DNA of 64,000 nt, from NCBI GenBank assembly GCA_005406025.1, contig BGZK01000155.1, positions 62,001-126,000 on the forward strand, read 5' to 3'. This DNA comes from Eumeta japonica (lineage: Eukaryota > Arthropoda > Insecta > Lepidoptera > Psychidae). This document shows, in pieces, positions 47,711-57,984 of this stretch. The notes under the pieces were generated by a model. The model was given only the letters and a program-made list of their open reading frames with translations. It searched no databases and was not told where the DNA came from. Position 1 is the first letter of the stretch. The number at the start of each line of letters is the position of its first letter. A program made the translations under genes and the position numbers.

Positions 47711-48075
47711 AGGTTATTACAGTTTTTGCTCAAAGAGCCACACTGCTCCATACTATTACCGTAAGTTATGCGATAATTCTTCTTTAAATGTATAACAATT
47801 AATGAGTTGCATATGTTATGCGGAGAAAGTACAATAAAAATTGGTATTTATTTTTTTTCTTTTTCTTAATCGTAATCTACTCTAATGGACGTCTCAACCA
47901 AAATACAACAGAAATGTACGTCTGGTTGAAGTGTACACGTCACGTTAGCGCGCATGCTGCGAATGGACGTCGCGCGATTGCGTTAATATGAGATGAGCTA
48001 AATTAAACAAAAGTTTTCCGATTAGGTAAAATTATTGATACTTGAAAACGACAGATTGGAGTAGGTATATAACTA
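47711..48075. other. No gene seen
   Basis: AT-rich, with a GC-richer patch 'cacgttagcgcgcatgctgc' near 47941. Confidence 0.45.
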
Positions 48076-48128
48076 CGGTATCCAAGTCGTTTTAAAGGCC
48101 TGTAGCCTTTAAAACGACTTGGATACCG
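48076..48128. repeat. Perfect inverted repeat, 24-bp arms
   Basis: 48076-48099 ('cggtatccaagtcgtttt' onward) and 48105-48128 pair without a mismatch around the loop CTGTA. Weaker pairing continues outside ('tggagtaggtat' against reversed 'tggagtatctga'), so a transcript would form a stem of more than 35 bp with a small loop. Confidence 0.95.
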
Positions 48129-48823
48129 ATTCAGATACTCCATTTTGATAATTGACTTTTAAAAATAAATAACTCCCCATCTAATGCAGTACGTACAAAG
48201 TGATGGCATACTGTATTAACTTCATTTAGTTAGGTATAAGGACGCAACAATATAACGAAAGTTATAATAGTAAGACTTATATTTTTTAAAGAAAATAATA
48301 TAAAGCAATAAGATTTATTACAATTGCAACATATTATGTTAAAAAAGTATAAGTAATCGAATTGAAATTTCAAATTAAAGAGATGCTAAATTTGTATAAT
48401 AGAGTTTAAATGAAATACCTTCTTTATATTTGTAAATCCATTTTTTTTATAAAAAAAACCCAAAAAAAATTTAAAGCTAGCACTCCAAACATAATTATTT
48501 ATTTCATACCAGCGTCATTCATTGACAGAAGCGTTCAACTTCCAACCATCATTCACCTAAGCGTGTCATTAATGAACTCTCAAAGAAAACCACCAGAGTT
48601 ATTTCTTGATTTCTCCACGTGACTGCATTCAGTTCTCACCCGTTTGTGGTCGCATCATCATGTCGCTTTTATGTGACGGTGTCATTTCTCTTTATTAAAT
48701 TTTCACACATGCTTCTCTAATTCGCTAAAAGAAGTGTTAATTGAAAAAAACTAAGTGCACATTAATTATAACATTGCCATCAATAAAAAATGCTGTTAAC
48801 AAAAATAAAGAGGTCGTTTTACA
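48129..48823. other. No gene seen
   Basis: AT-rich without supported features. Confidence 0.5.
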
Positions 48824-48997
48824 TTAATAAATAATAGTTTTCAATAAAATATGAGAGACGTAAAAATCGCGAACACTTTTTTTCCTAACAACATTCTTGT
48901 TCACAATGGCCACTTCTTCCGCTAGAAAGGACGCTTTCAGACCGTACCCCGCGTGTTCACCGAGTTCTCTTATTTCTTTACGAAGTTTCCAATCCTG
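48824..48997 (-). other. Open minus-strand frame in a GC-rich patch
   Basis: From 48997 down to 48824 the minus strand reads QDWKLRKEIRELGEHAGYGL, then KASFLAEEVAIVNKNVVRKK, without a stop for about 57 codons and without a start Met. It looks helical and charged. The opposite strand is open as well, so coding is unproven. A 'ggtaagtacag' word just upstream on the minus strand is an odd boundary that could be read as donor or acceptor. No homologue is recognised. Confidence 0.2.
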
Positions 48998-49636
48998 TAC
49001 TTACCCGAATTGCCGGATGTTCCGGAAAGTTTGCGCACTTGAAAACTTAAATCGATAACGGTCAGTTTTTTTTTTCAGAGTGACATATTAAAAAAGTTCG
49101 TTTCCAGTATTTCCCATTGAAACCGCTTTTCATTGTCATCACGCAGGACGAGATGTAATAGTAAACTGCGACGGTAATATGTAAGGTATTCTTATTAGAG
49201 CGAATATGTGCGATTTGAAGAAAGTAAATTGAGCTTATTAGTGAATGGAAAACGACCGATGGGAAAGTGGTCGAATAAAAAAAAATGGTCATTGGTACAA
49301 AACGTTGACTGTACACGTGACAAACGCAAATAAATTGTTTCTGTATTTCTTTACTCGGAGATTGTTGACTGTGAGCGTGTCATAAGTCTGATATCGCTGA
49401 CCAAAAATATTGTATGTCATCTCCATTCATATTGTAATAGATGTGCATGATTTTTTTGCTTATGAATGATACTAATATCATATGTTATAACAATATATGA
49501 TATTAGTATAATGTCATAGTAATATAGAAAATATATGACACTAGATTATGGAAAAAAAACTCCTACTCATAGTTATTAAGCATATCACGATATTTTGGAA
49601 TTCGAAGGTAATATAATATTATGTAATTTTGAATAA
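48998..49636. other. No gene seen
   Basis: AT-rich with one hairpin, listed separately. Confidence 0.5.
49469..49509. repeat. Perfect inverted repeat, 15-bp arms
   Basis: 'atactaatatcatat' and 'atatgatattagtat' flank an 11-base loop that itself contains GTTATAAC. Confidence 0.9.
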
Positions 49637-49960
49637 GTGAGACGCATTTTTTTTAAGAAAATCACTTTTAAATTTTTCAGAAATATTCTCTCTTTACCTT
49701 GTATTACCAATTTCACTCTTCAAGGCATTTTCGGATCGTCTCTCGCCTCACTTCACTTCACAAGTATATGCTATTTCCTCTCCATTTACACCAACCCTTC
49801 GTGCGTTACCGATTGTTATGAGCTCGGTCTTCGGGCTATTCGGTCGCGATCCGATCTCAAGGCTCGCCTCACTCGGACTTGTATTGTTGTCGCGAATTTG
49901 TTTAGTCTTCATGAGAACAGGGCTAAATAAGTTGCCGACGAATTTTTTATGCTATTGCTG
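49637..49960. other. GC-richer island, possible regulatory element
   Basis: The block follows a strong acceptor-like 'taaatttttcag' at 49680. The 97-codon plus frame is Leu/Ser/Arg-rich without a domain. CpG-rich words 'cggtcgcgatccgatctc' occur at 49840. Regulatory sequence or an unrecognised exon are both possible. Confidence 0.25.
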
Positions 49961-51199
49961 AAGGTTACAATGAATGGGGACAATGGATCACTTTTCTGGA
50001 TTCCTCTTCGGATATTAAAAATTAGGATGAGTGGATCGTAATTAATTACGCATTAGAACTAGAATTACACGAATCAACGTACCAGCTATTTATACGTAAC
50101 CCTATGAAATCGTCCTAAACAAACATCAAAATGATTTAGATTTTATGTTTAAATCACTTCAACGTTTGGACGACACTCCTATAATTACGATTTACCTGTC
50201 TTAATATCAGAATTTTTAAATTTGATCGTGTAGGATATTACGATAATTAAACCACGTTAAAATATTTTTTCGTGAGTTTGCATCCTAAGATAGCAGCGTT
50301 AAGCCAGACGTTAAACCAATTCAATATATCTTCATTGGAAAATATATTTTTTCTATCAAACTTATTTTTAAGAATAAAACTAAAATTTATTTTTATATCT
50401 CTCAGTATTTTCAATTTTTTTATCGTAGAAATGCTTAAATATGTTTCTTTTAGTGGTTTGTATTTATAGAAATGAAATTGGAATATATTGTGTTGTATTG
50501 TATTGATGTTAAAATTTATAAAAATTATAAAAACAAATCATAGCAAACCTTTTCATTGGCGGCATACCTTTAGTTCTCCTTTAATCGCAGTTGTGTTTAA
50601 AAGTATCTGCTTATCATAACAGTTTATTTAGAAAAAAATAAAACTTTCGCAAATTATACTCCTCCCATTACTAATTTAAAAATAACAATAAATAATGAAT
50701 GAAAGACTTTTCTCTGGTCACTTTTTGTATCATTGTAGTGCTTAACACATTTATACCATTACTTAGCGAATTTAAGTAAAAGAAAAATACTATTTAAAAA
50801 GCTTTGTTTTTTACACTGCAATAAATCGTTTGAAAATTATAAAGAAAAGTTGTAAAAGACTTTTTTCTTGCCACTTCTATAAGCCGACTTATAAACGCAT
50901 TAAAAATAATCGATTATTTTATATGAAAAACTGTATCTTTATTTGTGAGGACTTTGTATCATTGAGTTTCGACATTTTTTTTTTGGAGTCTGGTGTAGTA
51001 CTGGAAACTTTTTTTCGCACCGCAATGATATTTATTATTATAAATGAAAACGGACATAAAAGGAAACAAAACTTTTATGTGACATATTAGTTATGAGCAC
51101 CAAGTTCTTGAATTAACTAACTATTATAAACCTATTTTTTCCTTACTTAAATCCCTGTTCGAATATTATTATATCGGTAAGGAAAAACAGCTGAAAATA
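49961..51199. other. No gene seen
   Basis: AT-rich without supported features. Confidence 0.5.
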
Positions 51200-51390
51200 A
51201 TTGAAGTGCCTCTTATGTCCGGTCCAATTTTTTTCTTATCCTCCGTCTCATAGGTGAGGTCGTGCGTCCTTCCTCACGGTTCAACTCAAATCTACCAAAT
51301 ACCATCAAAATCGGTACAGCGGCTTAATCTTGAACACATAATAGACATATAGCGTTAGATCACTTTCGCATCTATAGTATTATAAAATTG
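51200..51390 (+). repeat. RTE-like LINE/SINE 3' end
   Basis: 'accatcaaaatcggtacagc' is followed by 'acacataatagacatatag' and 'tcactttcgcatctatagta', ending in TATTATAA. This is the diagnostic 3' region shared by RTE-type LINEs and their SINEs in Lepidoptera. No coding sequence remains. Confidence 0.75.
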
Positions 51391-52429
51391 TGACAGGGCT
51401 ATATTATACGTTATAGTTATTTTTGAAACACTAGTTACGATGGACTATATATGTATATACATCTGTAGAGAGACAGAGAGAGAAGAAGACCTCAACCCAT
51501 CTATCCAAAAGAATGGTTTTTAGAATTTTTGTATATCTGCTTGTTTATTACGCAAATACATCACTAAGCAAATTTTGATGGGATTTTCACAAGTTAGTTT
51601 AATTCATAGTTCGTTTAAAGTAAGACAAGAAAGAAGCCTTTAGTTAGAGGCTTCTTTATTGTGCTTGGTTAAACCAATCAATGATTTTTTTCTTATACGC
51701 AGTTTATCAAAGAGCAAAGTAATTAGATAAATATAAAGAAATGAAAGCTTTTCTTTGCTTGTAATTCATCTCTCATTCAAATATCAAGAATTTATTGTTA
51801 TCGCAGAAAAAGCTTTAATCAGCATTTTTTTTTTCGTTAACTAACTCATGATACTGTCGGTTGTGCGAACCAATTAATATTTTAGCCCATTATCATAATT
51901 ACATAGACACTCATTTAACTATATATGGGTGTATATTCAAATGTAACTCATAACTAATAATTTAGACGTAACCTTTTTAAAAATACAAGTTTGTCAAACT
52001 TTTCCATAAATTAATTTAACACAAATAAGTCGCGACTTCACAACCGTCTTTGTCCAGCGCTGCCTCGTTGAAACTCGTTACCAAAAACAAAAAAACTCAT
52101 TCACGTGGTCGCGACGAATGATTATTGTTCTTTTCCTCTCGGAAAATAGTCAGTTAATTAAAAAATATATGTAAAAACGAGGGTTAAGCTTATTAATGCA
52201 GGGCACACCTCGCTTGAAATACAAGAGTGCATCAGTTGTTTTTGCATAGGGGGTTGCGAGATAGATGTATTTCTCCTATTGCAACAATAAACAAATACAA
52301 TCAATAAACTTGTACAACAATATATATTTTCGTTGATCTCGTGAATTAAAAAACCAACGAAACAGGTAAATTTGTAACGACGAGCTTTAAAAGCTGGAAA
52401 TGTATTTGAACAGTAAAGAATAGAGTGTA
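51391..52429. other. No gene; a short GC-richer patch at 52030-52140
   Basis: AT-rich overall. 'tcgcgacttcacaaccgtc' and 'acgtggtcgcgacgaatg' form a small patch. 51630-51655 contains AAGAAGCCT..AGGCTTCTT, a 9-bp hairpin. Confidence 0.4.
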
Positions 52430-52800
52430 AAGGAATTCAGTTCGTACAGTTAGATTCACGGATATTTTCCGATGCGCCCACTCCGCTCACGTGTATGATC
52501 GATGTTGAATTGTTGTCGTGTACCGCAATGCAAAGATCAATAACTTCGGAATTGATCAATTCGTATCCCAAATATAAACAGATGTCGTCGGGGCTGACGG
52601 TTTATTTAGCCTGCCAAAATTTGATACGTCGCGAGCGAGCGAGATCAAGGAGGGGCTGGGAGCGAGGTCATAACCCACCCTAATGCTGTCAGCCCTCCCA
52701 TAAGTTTGACGGCCGCCCTTCGTTCACGCTGATAAAAGATCAAATCCCTGTTATGGCGGCATCCGATGACGTTCGTTAAAATGAATTTCTTGTTACGTAT
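52430..52800. other. GC-rich island, strong candidate for a conserved regulatory element
   Basis: Sharply bounded and non-repetitive. It contains a CACGTG E-box (52487-52494), 'gacggtttatttagcctgcc' and 'cctcccataagtttgacggc', and ends near 'gttatggcggcatccgat'. The 62-codon plus frame (52495-52683) is unrecognised. Function is inferred from composition and motif density only. Confidence 0.3.
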
Positions 52801-53585
52801 TATTAATTTCTAGTTTGCTGCCGAAATTCCGAAAATTAAATTCAGTGGCTTTCGCATGCACTAATAAACTTTAGACGTTATTTATATTCATCATAATGTT
52901 AAAAAACGTGCTATTAAATTGTGATAGTACATTCTCTAGCCTGTTATCAAATTTCACAGAGACTTCTTTAATAAAGGTATAAACCTAAAAAATAAAAAGT
53001 ATAATTAAGAATGCAAATTAGACGTTCGAGACTTATAAAAAAGTAACTGTTTCTCAGCGGTGGTTACAAAATGAATATGAAGTTAATTTTCTGTGAATGG
53101 AGAAAAGTGAAAAAGGGTGCTTAGTAAATCATCTACGAAAATCTTTCCAACTTAACAGCAGTTGAAGACATTAAAATAAATTACGGAAAGCTTTTTTTAG
53201 TACACGATATGACAATTTTTAGAAAATATTTTTTTCTTTATATAAGATACGCGTTGCAATCGGGAAAATGTGTCTAATCATTTTTATTACAACTATCATT
53301 TTGGGGTTCTGTAGTCGAATTAAAAATATAGATCCTTTACACTTTTATTCGGCCCGTCCACTTGACGATCTGTCAGAGACTTATCATTTTACAATAAGTC
53401 AATGAGACTTATCACTCTTTTCGATTTTGATATCGTTATTAGATAGGCTAGTGTTTTATGTGAACTGCCATACAGTTTTGGAAGAAACGACAAAAAAAGC
53501 TTAGAGTAGATTCTAAAGAGAACATTGAGGAAATTCTTTTTTGCAAATTTTCATTGGTAAGGTGCATTGTTGGGCAGGACTTTAA
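52801..53585. other. No gene seen
   Basis: AT-rich without supported features. Confidence 0.5.
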
Positions 53586-54055
53586 AATAACCGGCTAAGT
53601 ACCAGTCGGACTCGTGCACAGAGGGTTCCGGTTTACCTTGTACTATATGTTATGTAATTACCAAAAATATGGCATTTAACATTCATTTTAGTATGCTTAG
53701 TGCGACGCGACTCATAGTCGGTGGTTATTGTTTGTTGTTTTACTTATAAGTAAAATAGTTTGCACTGCAATCACATCGACTATGATGCTTACATATTATA
53801 TTCCTGTTATTACAATATAATAAATGCAATATAAAAAGCTTAATAATAACACGTTTCTTTTTATGAGAAATTCCTGAAATCGAAGATGTTTTTTTTTTAC
53901 TTTTTAATCATTCTTATAATTTGCTAGAATATCCGTCATAATATACCATATTTACACGATATACTGATAGCTCGTCAAATTTAAAATAGACACCGTAGAT
54001 TTAGAAATAAGGCTTCCATTAACACTTTTTGGCTACGGAAAAGTAAAAATGCTCT
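53586..54055 (+). repeat. 'ggccaag' interspersed repeat, copy 5 (diverged)
   Basis: It starts 'aaccggctaagtaccagtcg' and 'cagagggttccgg', and ends 'ggctacggaaaagtaaaaat', the decayed TACGGAACCCTAAAAA terminus. The middle is AT-rich and diverged. Confidence 0.6.
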
Positions 54056-54721
54056 AAACGTTTTTAGGTGATTTTTTATTATACTCTATGGTCGATTAAG
54101 TTGCAAAGTCGATAGCTCGATGGCCCGCGCCCTTACAACTTTTAAACTGTGAGCTTTAAAAATTAGAAAAAAATATCAATAACCACATCAGTACATCTAT
54201 ATGGTTTACAAGTTATAAGAAGTCAGAGGATGTCGGCGCACTTGTGTATAAATATACAACGCTATTATACGTATCGTACTTTGTTACAGAGCTAGCTACA
54301 AATAACAAATTCGCTCGAATAAATCTGATATTAAGCAGCAGATAACAGATAACATGAAATCTAAGCTATGGTTTTTTGTGCAGCTTCGCTAACGAGCTAT
54401 TAATGTTCAGCGAGCGCGCCGAGGACGGGCGGCGGATTAAGTGCGCCGTCCGCTGCTAATTTGAAGGAATTAAAAGTGAACTTCAATCGATGTACTTATT
54501 AAGTTTATGTCGAATGCTAGAGGTCGACCGTGGCTCCAATTATAGTATACTTTAATCTTTTCAGTTGCAGACGAAGTAAAAAAAAAGGATACTATTAGGT
54601 GTTCATATTTTCTACTAAGACATACTTAGTAGAAAATATAACATGTATTTGGAAAACGAACTATTTACAATTACTATTATAATTACTTTACAACTCATAT
54701 CGCTTATATCGCTAATTGGTT
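54056..54721. other. No gene; GC-rich patch at 54400-54460
   Basis: The patch 'gcgccgaggacgggcggcgg' followed by 'ctgctaatttgaaggaatta' may be part of a regulatory element. The rest is AT-rich. Confidence 0.35.
54605..54639. repeat. Perfect inverted repeat, 15-bp arms
   Basis: 'atattttctactaag' and 'cttagtagaaaatat' around the loop ACATA. Confidence 0.95.
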
Positions 54722-55110
54722 TTCCGCCCGTGGTTTCGCCCGCGTGGGCATAGAATGCGTTCCTTCATGTTTTGTAGTGAATCACATCGCTGTCAATAGC
54801 GATTTCGTTTGCCTTCAGTTCTGATCCCGATACTGTTCGTGATATCGATCTAATTTATGATCTTGATTCTAATTCCGGTTCTCCACTCGGTTTCGTCCCT
54901 GCTCCCGTTCTCGTTTTCGTTCTCAGTGCCGGCTTTCGATTCTGCTCCTCGTCCCGCATTCGATTCCGATAATGCTACCGTCATGGTTCAGATTTGTACG
55001 ACGCGCAGGGCTTATTTATAGCATCAAAATAAAGTATAGGCTATGTATTACTTAAGGATAGTATATCATTCTATCAGTGAAAGATTTTTAGAATCGGTAT
55101 AGTAATTCGA
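54722..55110 (-). repeat. Hexanucleotide-bearing interspersed repeat, copy 7
   Basis: 'ggtttcgcccgcgtgggcat' is the inverted GC-rich end, followed by 'cgttccttcatgttttg'. The tract at 54815-54970 has a clear 6-bp period (ATCCCG ATACTG and similar, most units ending CG or TG). 55030-55110 contains 'taggctatgtattacttaag' and 'tttttagaatcggtatagta', the RTE-like outer block of the family. This is one of the two most complete copies. Confidence 0.75.
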
Positions 55111-55187
55111 TTCAATAGTACAAAAGTGCCGGGTCAAATTCTAAAATAATTGTAGAAATACCTTCCCCATGAAAACATACACATATA

Positions 55188-55666
55188 CAGTGAAACCTGT
55201 TTAAGTGAGACCTGCAAGGGACCTGCAATGTCGTTTCACTTATAGAGGTATTCCACTTACCCAGTGTCTCAGATATACAGGTATAAATAAATATCTGTCT
55301 CATTTACAGAGAGTTCCATTAATAGAGGTGAGAATACAGGTTATTTCAGTTATACAGGTGCGATCATTAAATAAAATAACGTGTACTTACGTACTTGGAA
55401 TTACGTGTGGAATTTGTGGGTAGAATAAGAATGAGTAAACAAACAATGTTATCTCAGTTACAGAGGTATATGCATATAAAATTTACTCGCTGTCTCAGTT
55501 ATAGAGGTAACTATGATGATAAATCGAAAGAACAAATCCCAGATATAGAGGCTTACCTCGTCCCACTAACAGAGGTAATTCACTGCCAAAGTGTTGGGAC
55601 CTCAGCATGAGTTCCAGTTATGGAGGTTTCTCACTTATCCAGGTCCCACTTAACCAAGTTTCACTG
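55188..55666. mobile_element. Pogo/Tigger-like non-autonomous DNA transposon with dispersed motif array
   Basis: The ends are 'cagtgaaacctgtttaagtg' on the left and, reversed, 'cagtgaaacttggttaagtg' on the right, matching at 24 of 27 positions and flanked by TA on both sides. CAG..CTG ends with a TA duplication fit the Tc1/mariner superfamily, in particular pogo/Tigger. The interior (479 bp) carries at least eleven degenerate copies of a TCTCAGTTATAGAGGT motif, for example near 55235, 55268, 55344, 55451, 55494, 55537, 55561, 55613 and 55629, and the terminal repeats contain the same motif. Frames of 71-72 codons across it are motif artefacts. No transposase is present. Confidence 0.8.
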
Positions 55667-56279
55667 TATATATATATATATCGACTTTCACAAAATTATA
55701 AATAGTATTTAGGAATACCGTAATGTTTCACCTAACGAAAGAAATTCAGAGTTATCTTATTATTTAAGTTAGTATTCGGTGCTATACTCTACATGTGTAT
55801 GTATTACATACGTATAAGGTATTTAGACTGAATGAAGTAAGTTTAAGCGATTCGAAGAAAAAAAAATTAAACTCAATTTAGAACTTTCTGTAGAACTTCC
55901 ATCCGTAAAGCGAATAGGATAATGTACTTGTAGGATGTCGTTAAGCGCATCGACAACTTGAAAACGTTTTGTGCCTAAACGAAAGTTAGTAAATAATTTT
56001 TCCACGTATACTTTGATTTTTTTTTTTGCTTAATCTAACCATAAATACAAAACTTAAAGTTACTACTAAAATCTTATTTTTCTAAATAATAATAGGTACG
56101 GAATATTTTTGTTTCTGGAAAATACTGCTATATTCAAACAAGATGGTAACACAAAAAAAAAAAAAAACATTTTAGCATAATTTTAAAAACATTGACTTTG
56201 AGATATAACTGTAAGCTGTTACTGAAATCTATTCAAAAAAATGTAAGAAGTGAGATAAGAAAAATTGTTTTAGTTAATC
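55667..56279. other. No gene seen
   Basis: A short (TA)n run, then AT-rich sequence with A/T homopolymers. Confidence 0.5.
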
Positions 56280-56900
56280 CAATCCGAGCACAAAATGATT
56301 TGTTTCTAAGCGAAACATCTAATGCGGCGGGTCAGACCGGCTGTTGCCGTGGCGACGTTCAGCCAGACTTTTCACACTCGACTCGGCGGGTCTCTCTCTT
56401 TATCTCTCTCCGCGCTGAGCTCGAATACTCATAGCGTATACAATGTTGTTGTTGACTTTGAACATGTTTTAATTTTGGTATTAAATTAATATGTATTATT
56501 CATTTATTTTTTTTTGATCTGAATAAATTATTTTTGATCATGCCATGTTTATTCATCGTGCTATATTCTTTTCCCTTAATGGACCATCCGCTCGTGCACA
56601 TTTTCTACATTTCGTATCTTCCAGGTGTCGCGCGATGGCTCATTTATTTTTTTCATTTTGTCGTTATTTCTATTAATACTCCAAAAAGATTTTATCCTCC
56701 ATCGACTCTTACTTCAACAGCTCTCGGTCATTGGATCGAATGCGAAAAATACTATAGATTTCGATTTCCCACCGCACGGCGCCACTCGTAAATCTCGTTC
56801 CGTCCCGAGATCAGGGCCGGGTCAGCCCGTGCGCTGCAGCGTAAAGGGGCCGCCCTTTGTTCATCACGCCCTGTTCAGTTCCCTAATCTTCTATTCGTAT
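56280..56900. other. Two GC-rich blocks, possible regulatory elements
   Basis: 56320-56435 ('gcggcgggtcagaccggctg', then 'ccgcgctgagctcgaa') and 56750-56890 ('gcacggcgccactcg', 'gggccgccctttgttcatca', a Sox-like CTTTGTTC). Overlapping plus frames of 80-96 codons have no domain. The regulatory role is inferred. Confidence 0.3.
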
Positions 56901-57269
56901 TCACAAAAACCATGATACACCCATAAACAGATACTTCATTTAAGCTCTCTTTTTTTCATATCTCACTTACGTTAATTTACTCACTTCTGTTTTCATAACT
57001 ATAGTATTTATTATTAGCTTTTACTAACTTATGAAAACGAGCTAAAGATAATATTTAGTAATCACCAAAATACTTAACTATTAATGTGATAGTTATTATT
57101 CTACTTAATTTTTGACGAATTTCAACTCTTGGTACAGAATGTTATGCATCCATGAAACCTATATAATTTTATATATCATAATTATAGGATAAATTATTTT
57201 CTGATCCGAAAATGCATTTTTATAATGAAAGGGTACTAAGTATGGAAGCATCAGGTGTAAACAACCTTC
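56901..57269. other. No gene seen
   Basis: AT-rich spacer. Confidence 0.5.
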
Positions 57270-57500
57270 GTTTCCCTTTACAGAAATTTGAGCTCGGCGC
57301 CAGATTACTCGGCCGGTCCATTAGTCGATGGGGCCTCCATGGGCCTTCATATAAATAATGCCCTCCGCCTTCCCTGCAGGAAAGACGCTATTTATTTCTA
57401 TATCCATATGCATGGGAAGAGAAAAGTAAACAAACGCCGGTGCAATCTATCGAGAAGCCAGCTCGGAGGTCACGAGCACTTTGTTTAGCGCACTCTGGAG
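57270..57500. other. GC-rich island after an acceptor-like pyrimidine tract
   Basis: 'ttcgtttccctttacag' is a strong acceptor-like sequence directly before the island. One frame stays open (SSAPDYSAGPLVDGASMGLH onward) to a stop at 57488. No donor or domain supports an exon, so it could equally be a conserved enhancer. It contains 'ccttcatataaataatgcc' and 'aagtaaacaaacg' (forkhead-like). Confidence 0.3.
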
Positions 57501-57984
57501 TGTGAATATACAATCCTTTACAAGGGTTCAAAAAGGTTACTTTTCTTTCCCTTTTTCCCAAATTTGTCTTACGTCTCAGAGATGAGACATAATATTTATG
57601 AGAATGAACATTCGCATAATGAATTAGATCGCAAACATACGTAACCATTGTTCCAATAGCGAATATAAAGATAATTTATATCGTCCTGTCTTGCTTTTGA
57701 GTGAGTGTAGCCTTCAATCATGAAGCTACGAACTGTCAACTGTCAGCACGCGCGCTTACGGAGTGAGCGTAAACAAAAAAATGTACTGAAACAAATGGTT
57801 GCCAATGAGGCTAATGTGCGAAGGGAATGTAACTAGATCGAACTGGGAAAAGGGGCGTGTTCTCAACGATCAATCATTTTAAGTCTCTGCATGGAAAATG
57901 CGTTGCAAATTCGATTCTCGTCATGCTTGTGTGTACCTACTCACTTTTGTGAAGTTTACTACTTTTTTTATTCACAATATTAAT
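57501..57984. other. No gene seen
   Basis: AT-rich to average composition, with no recognised repeat. Confidence 0.45.
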
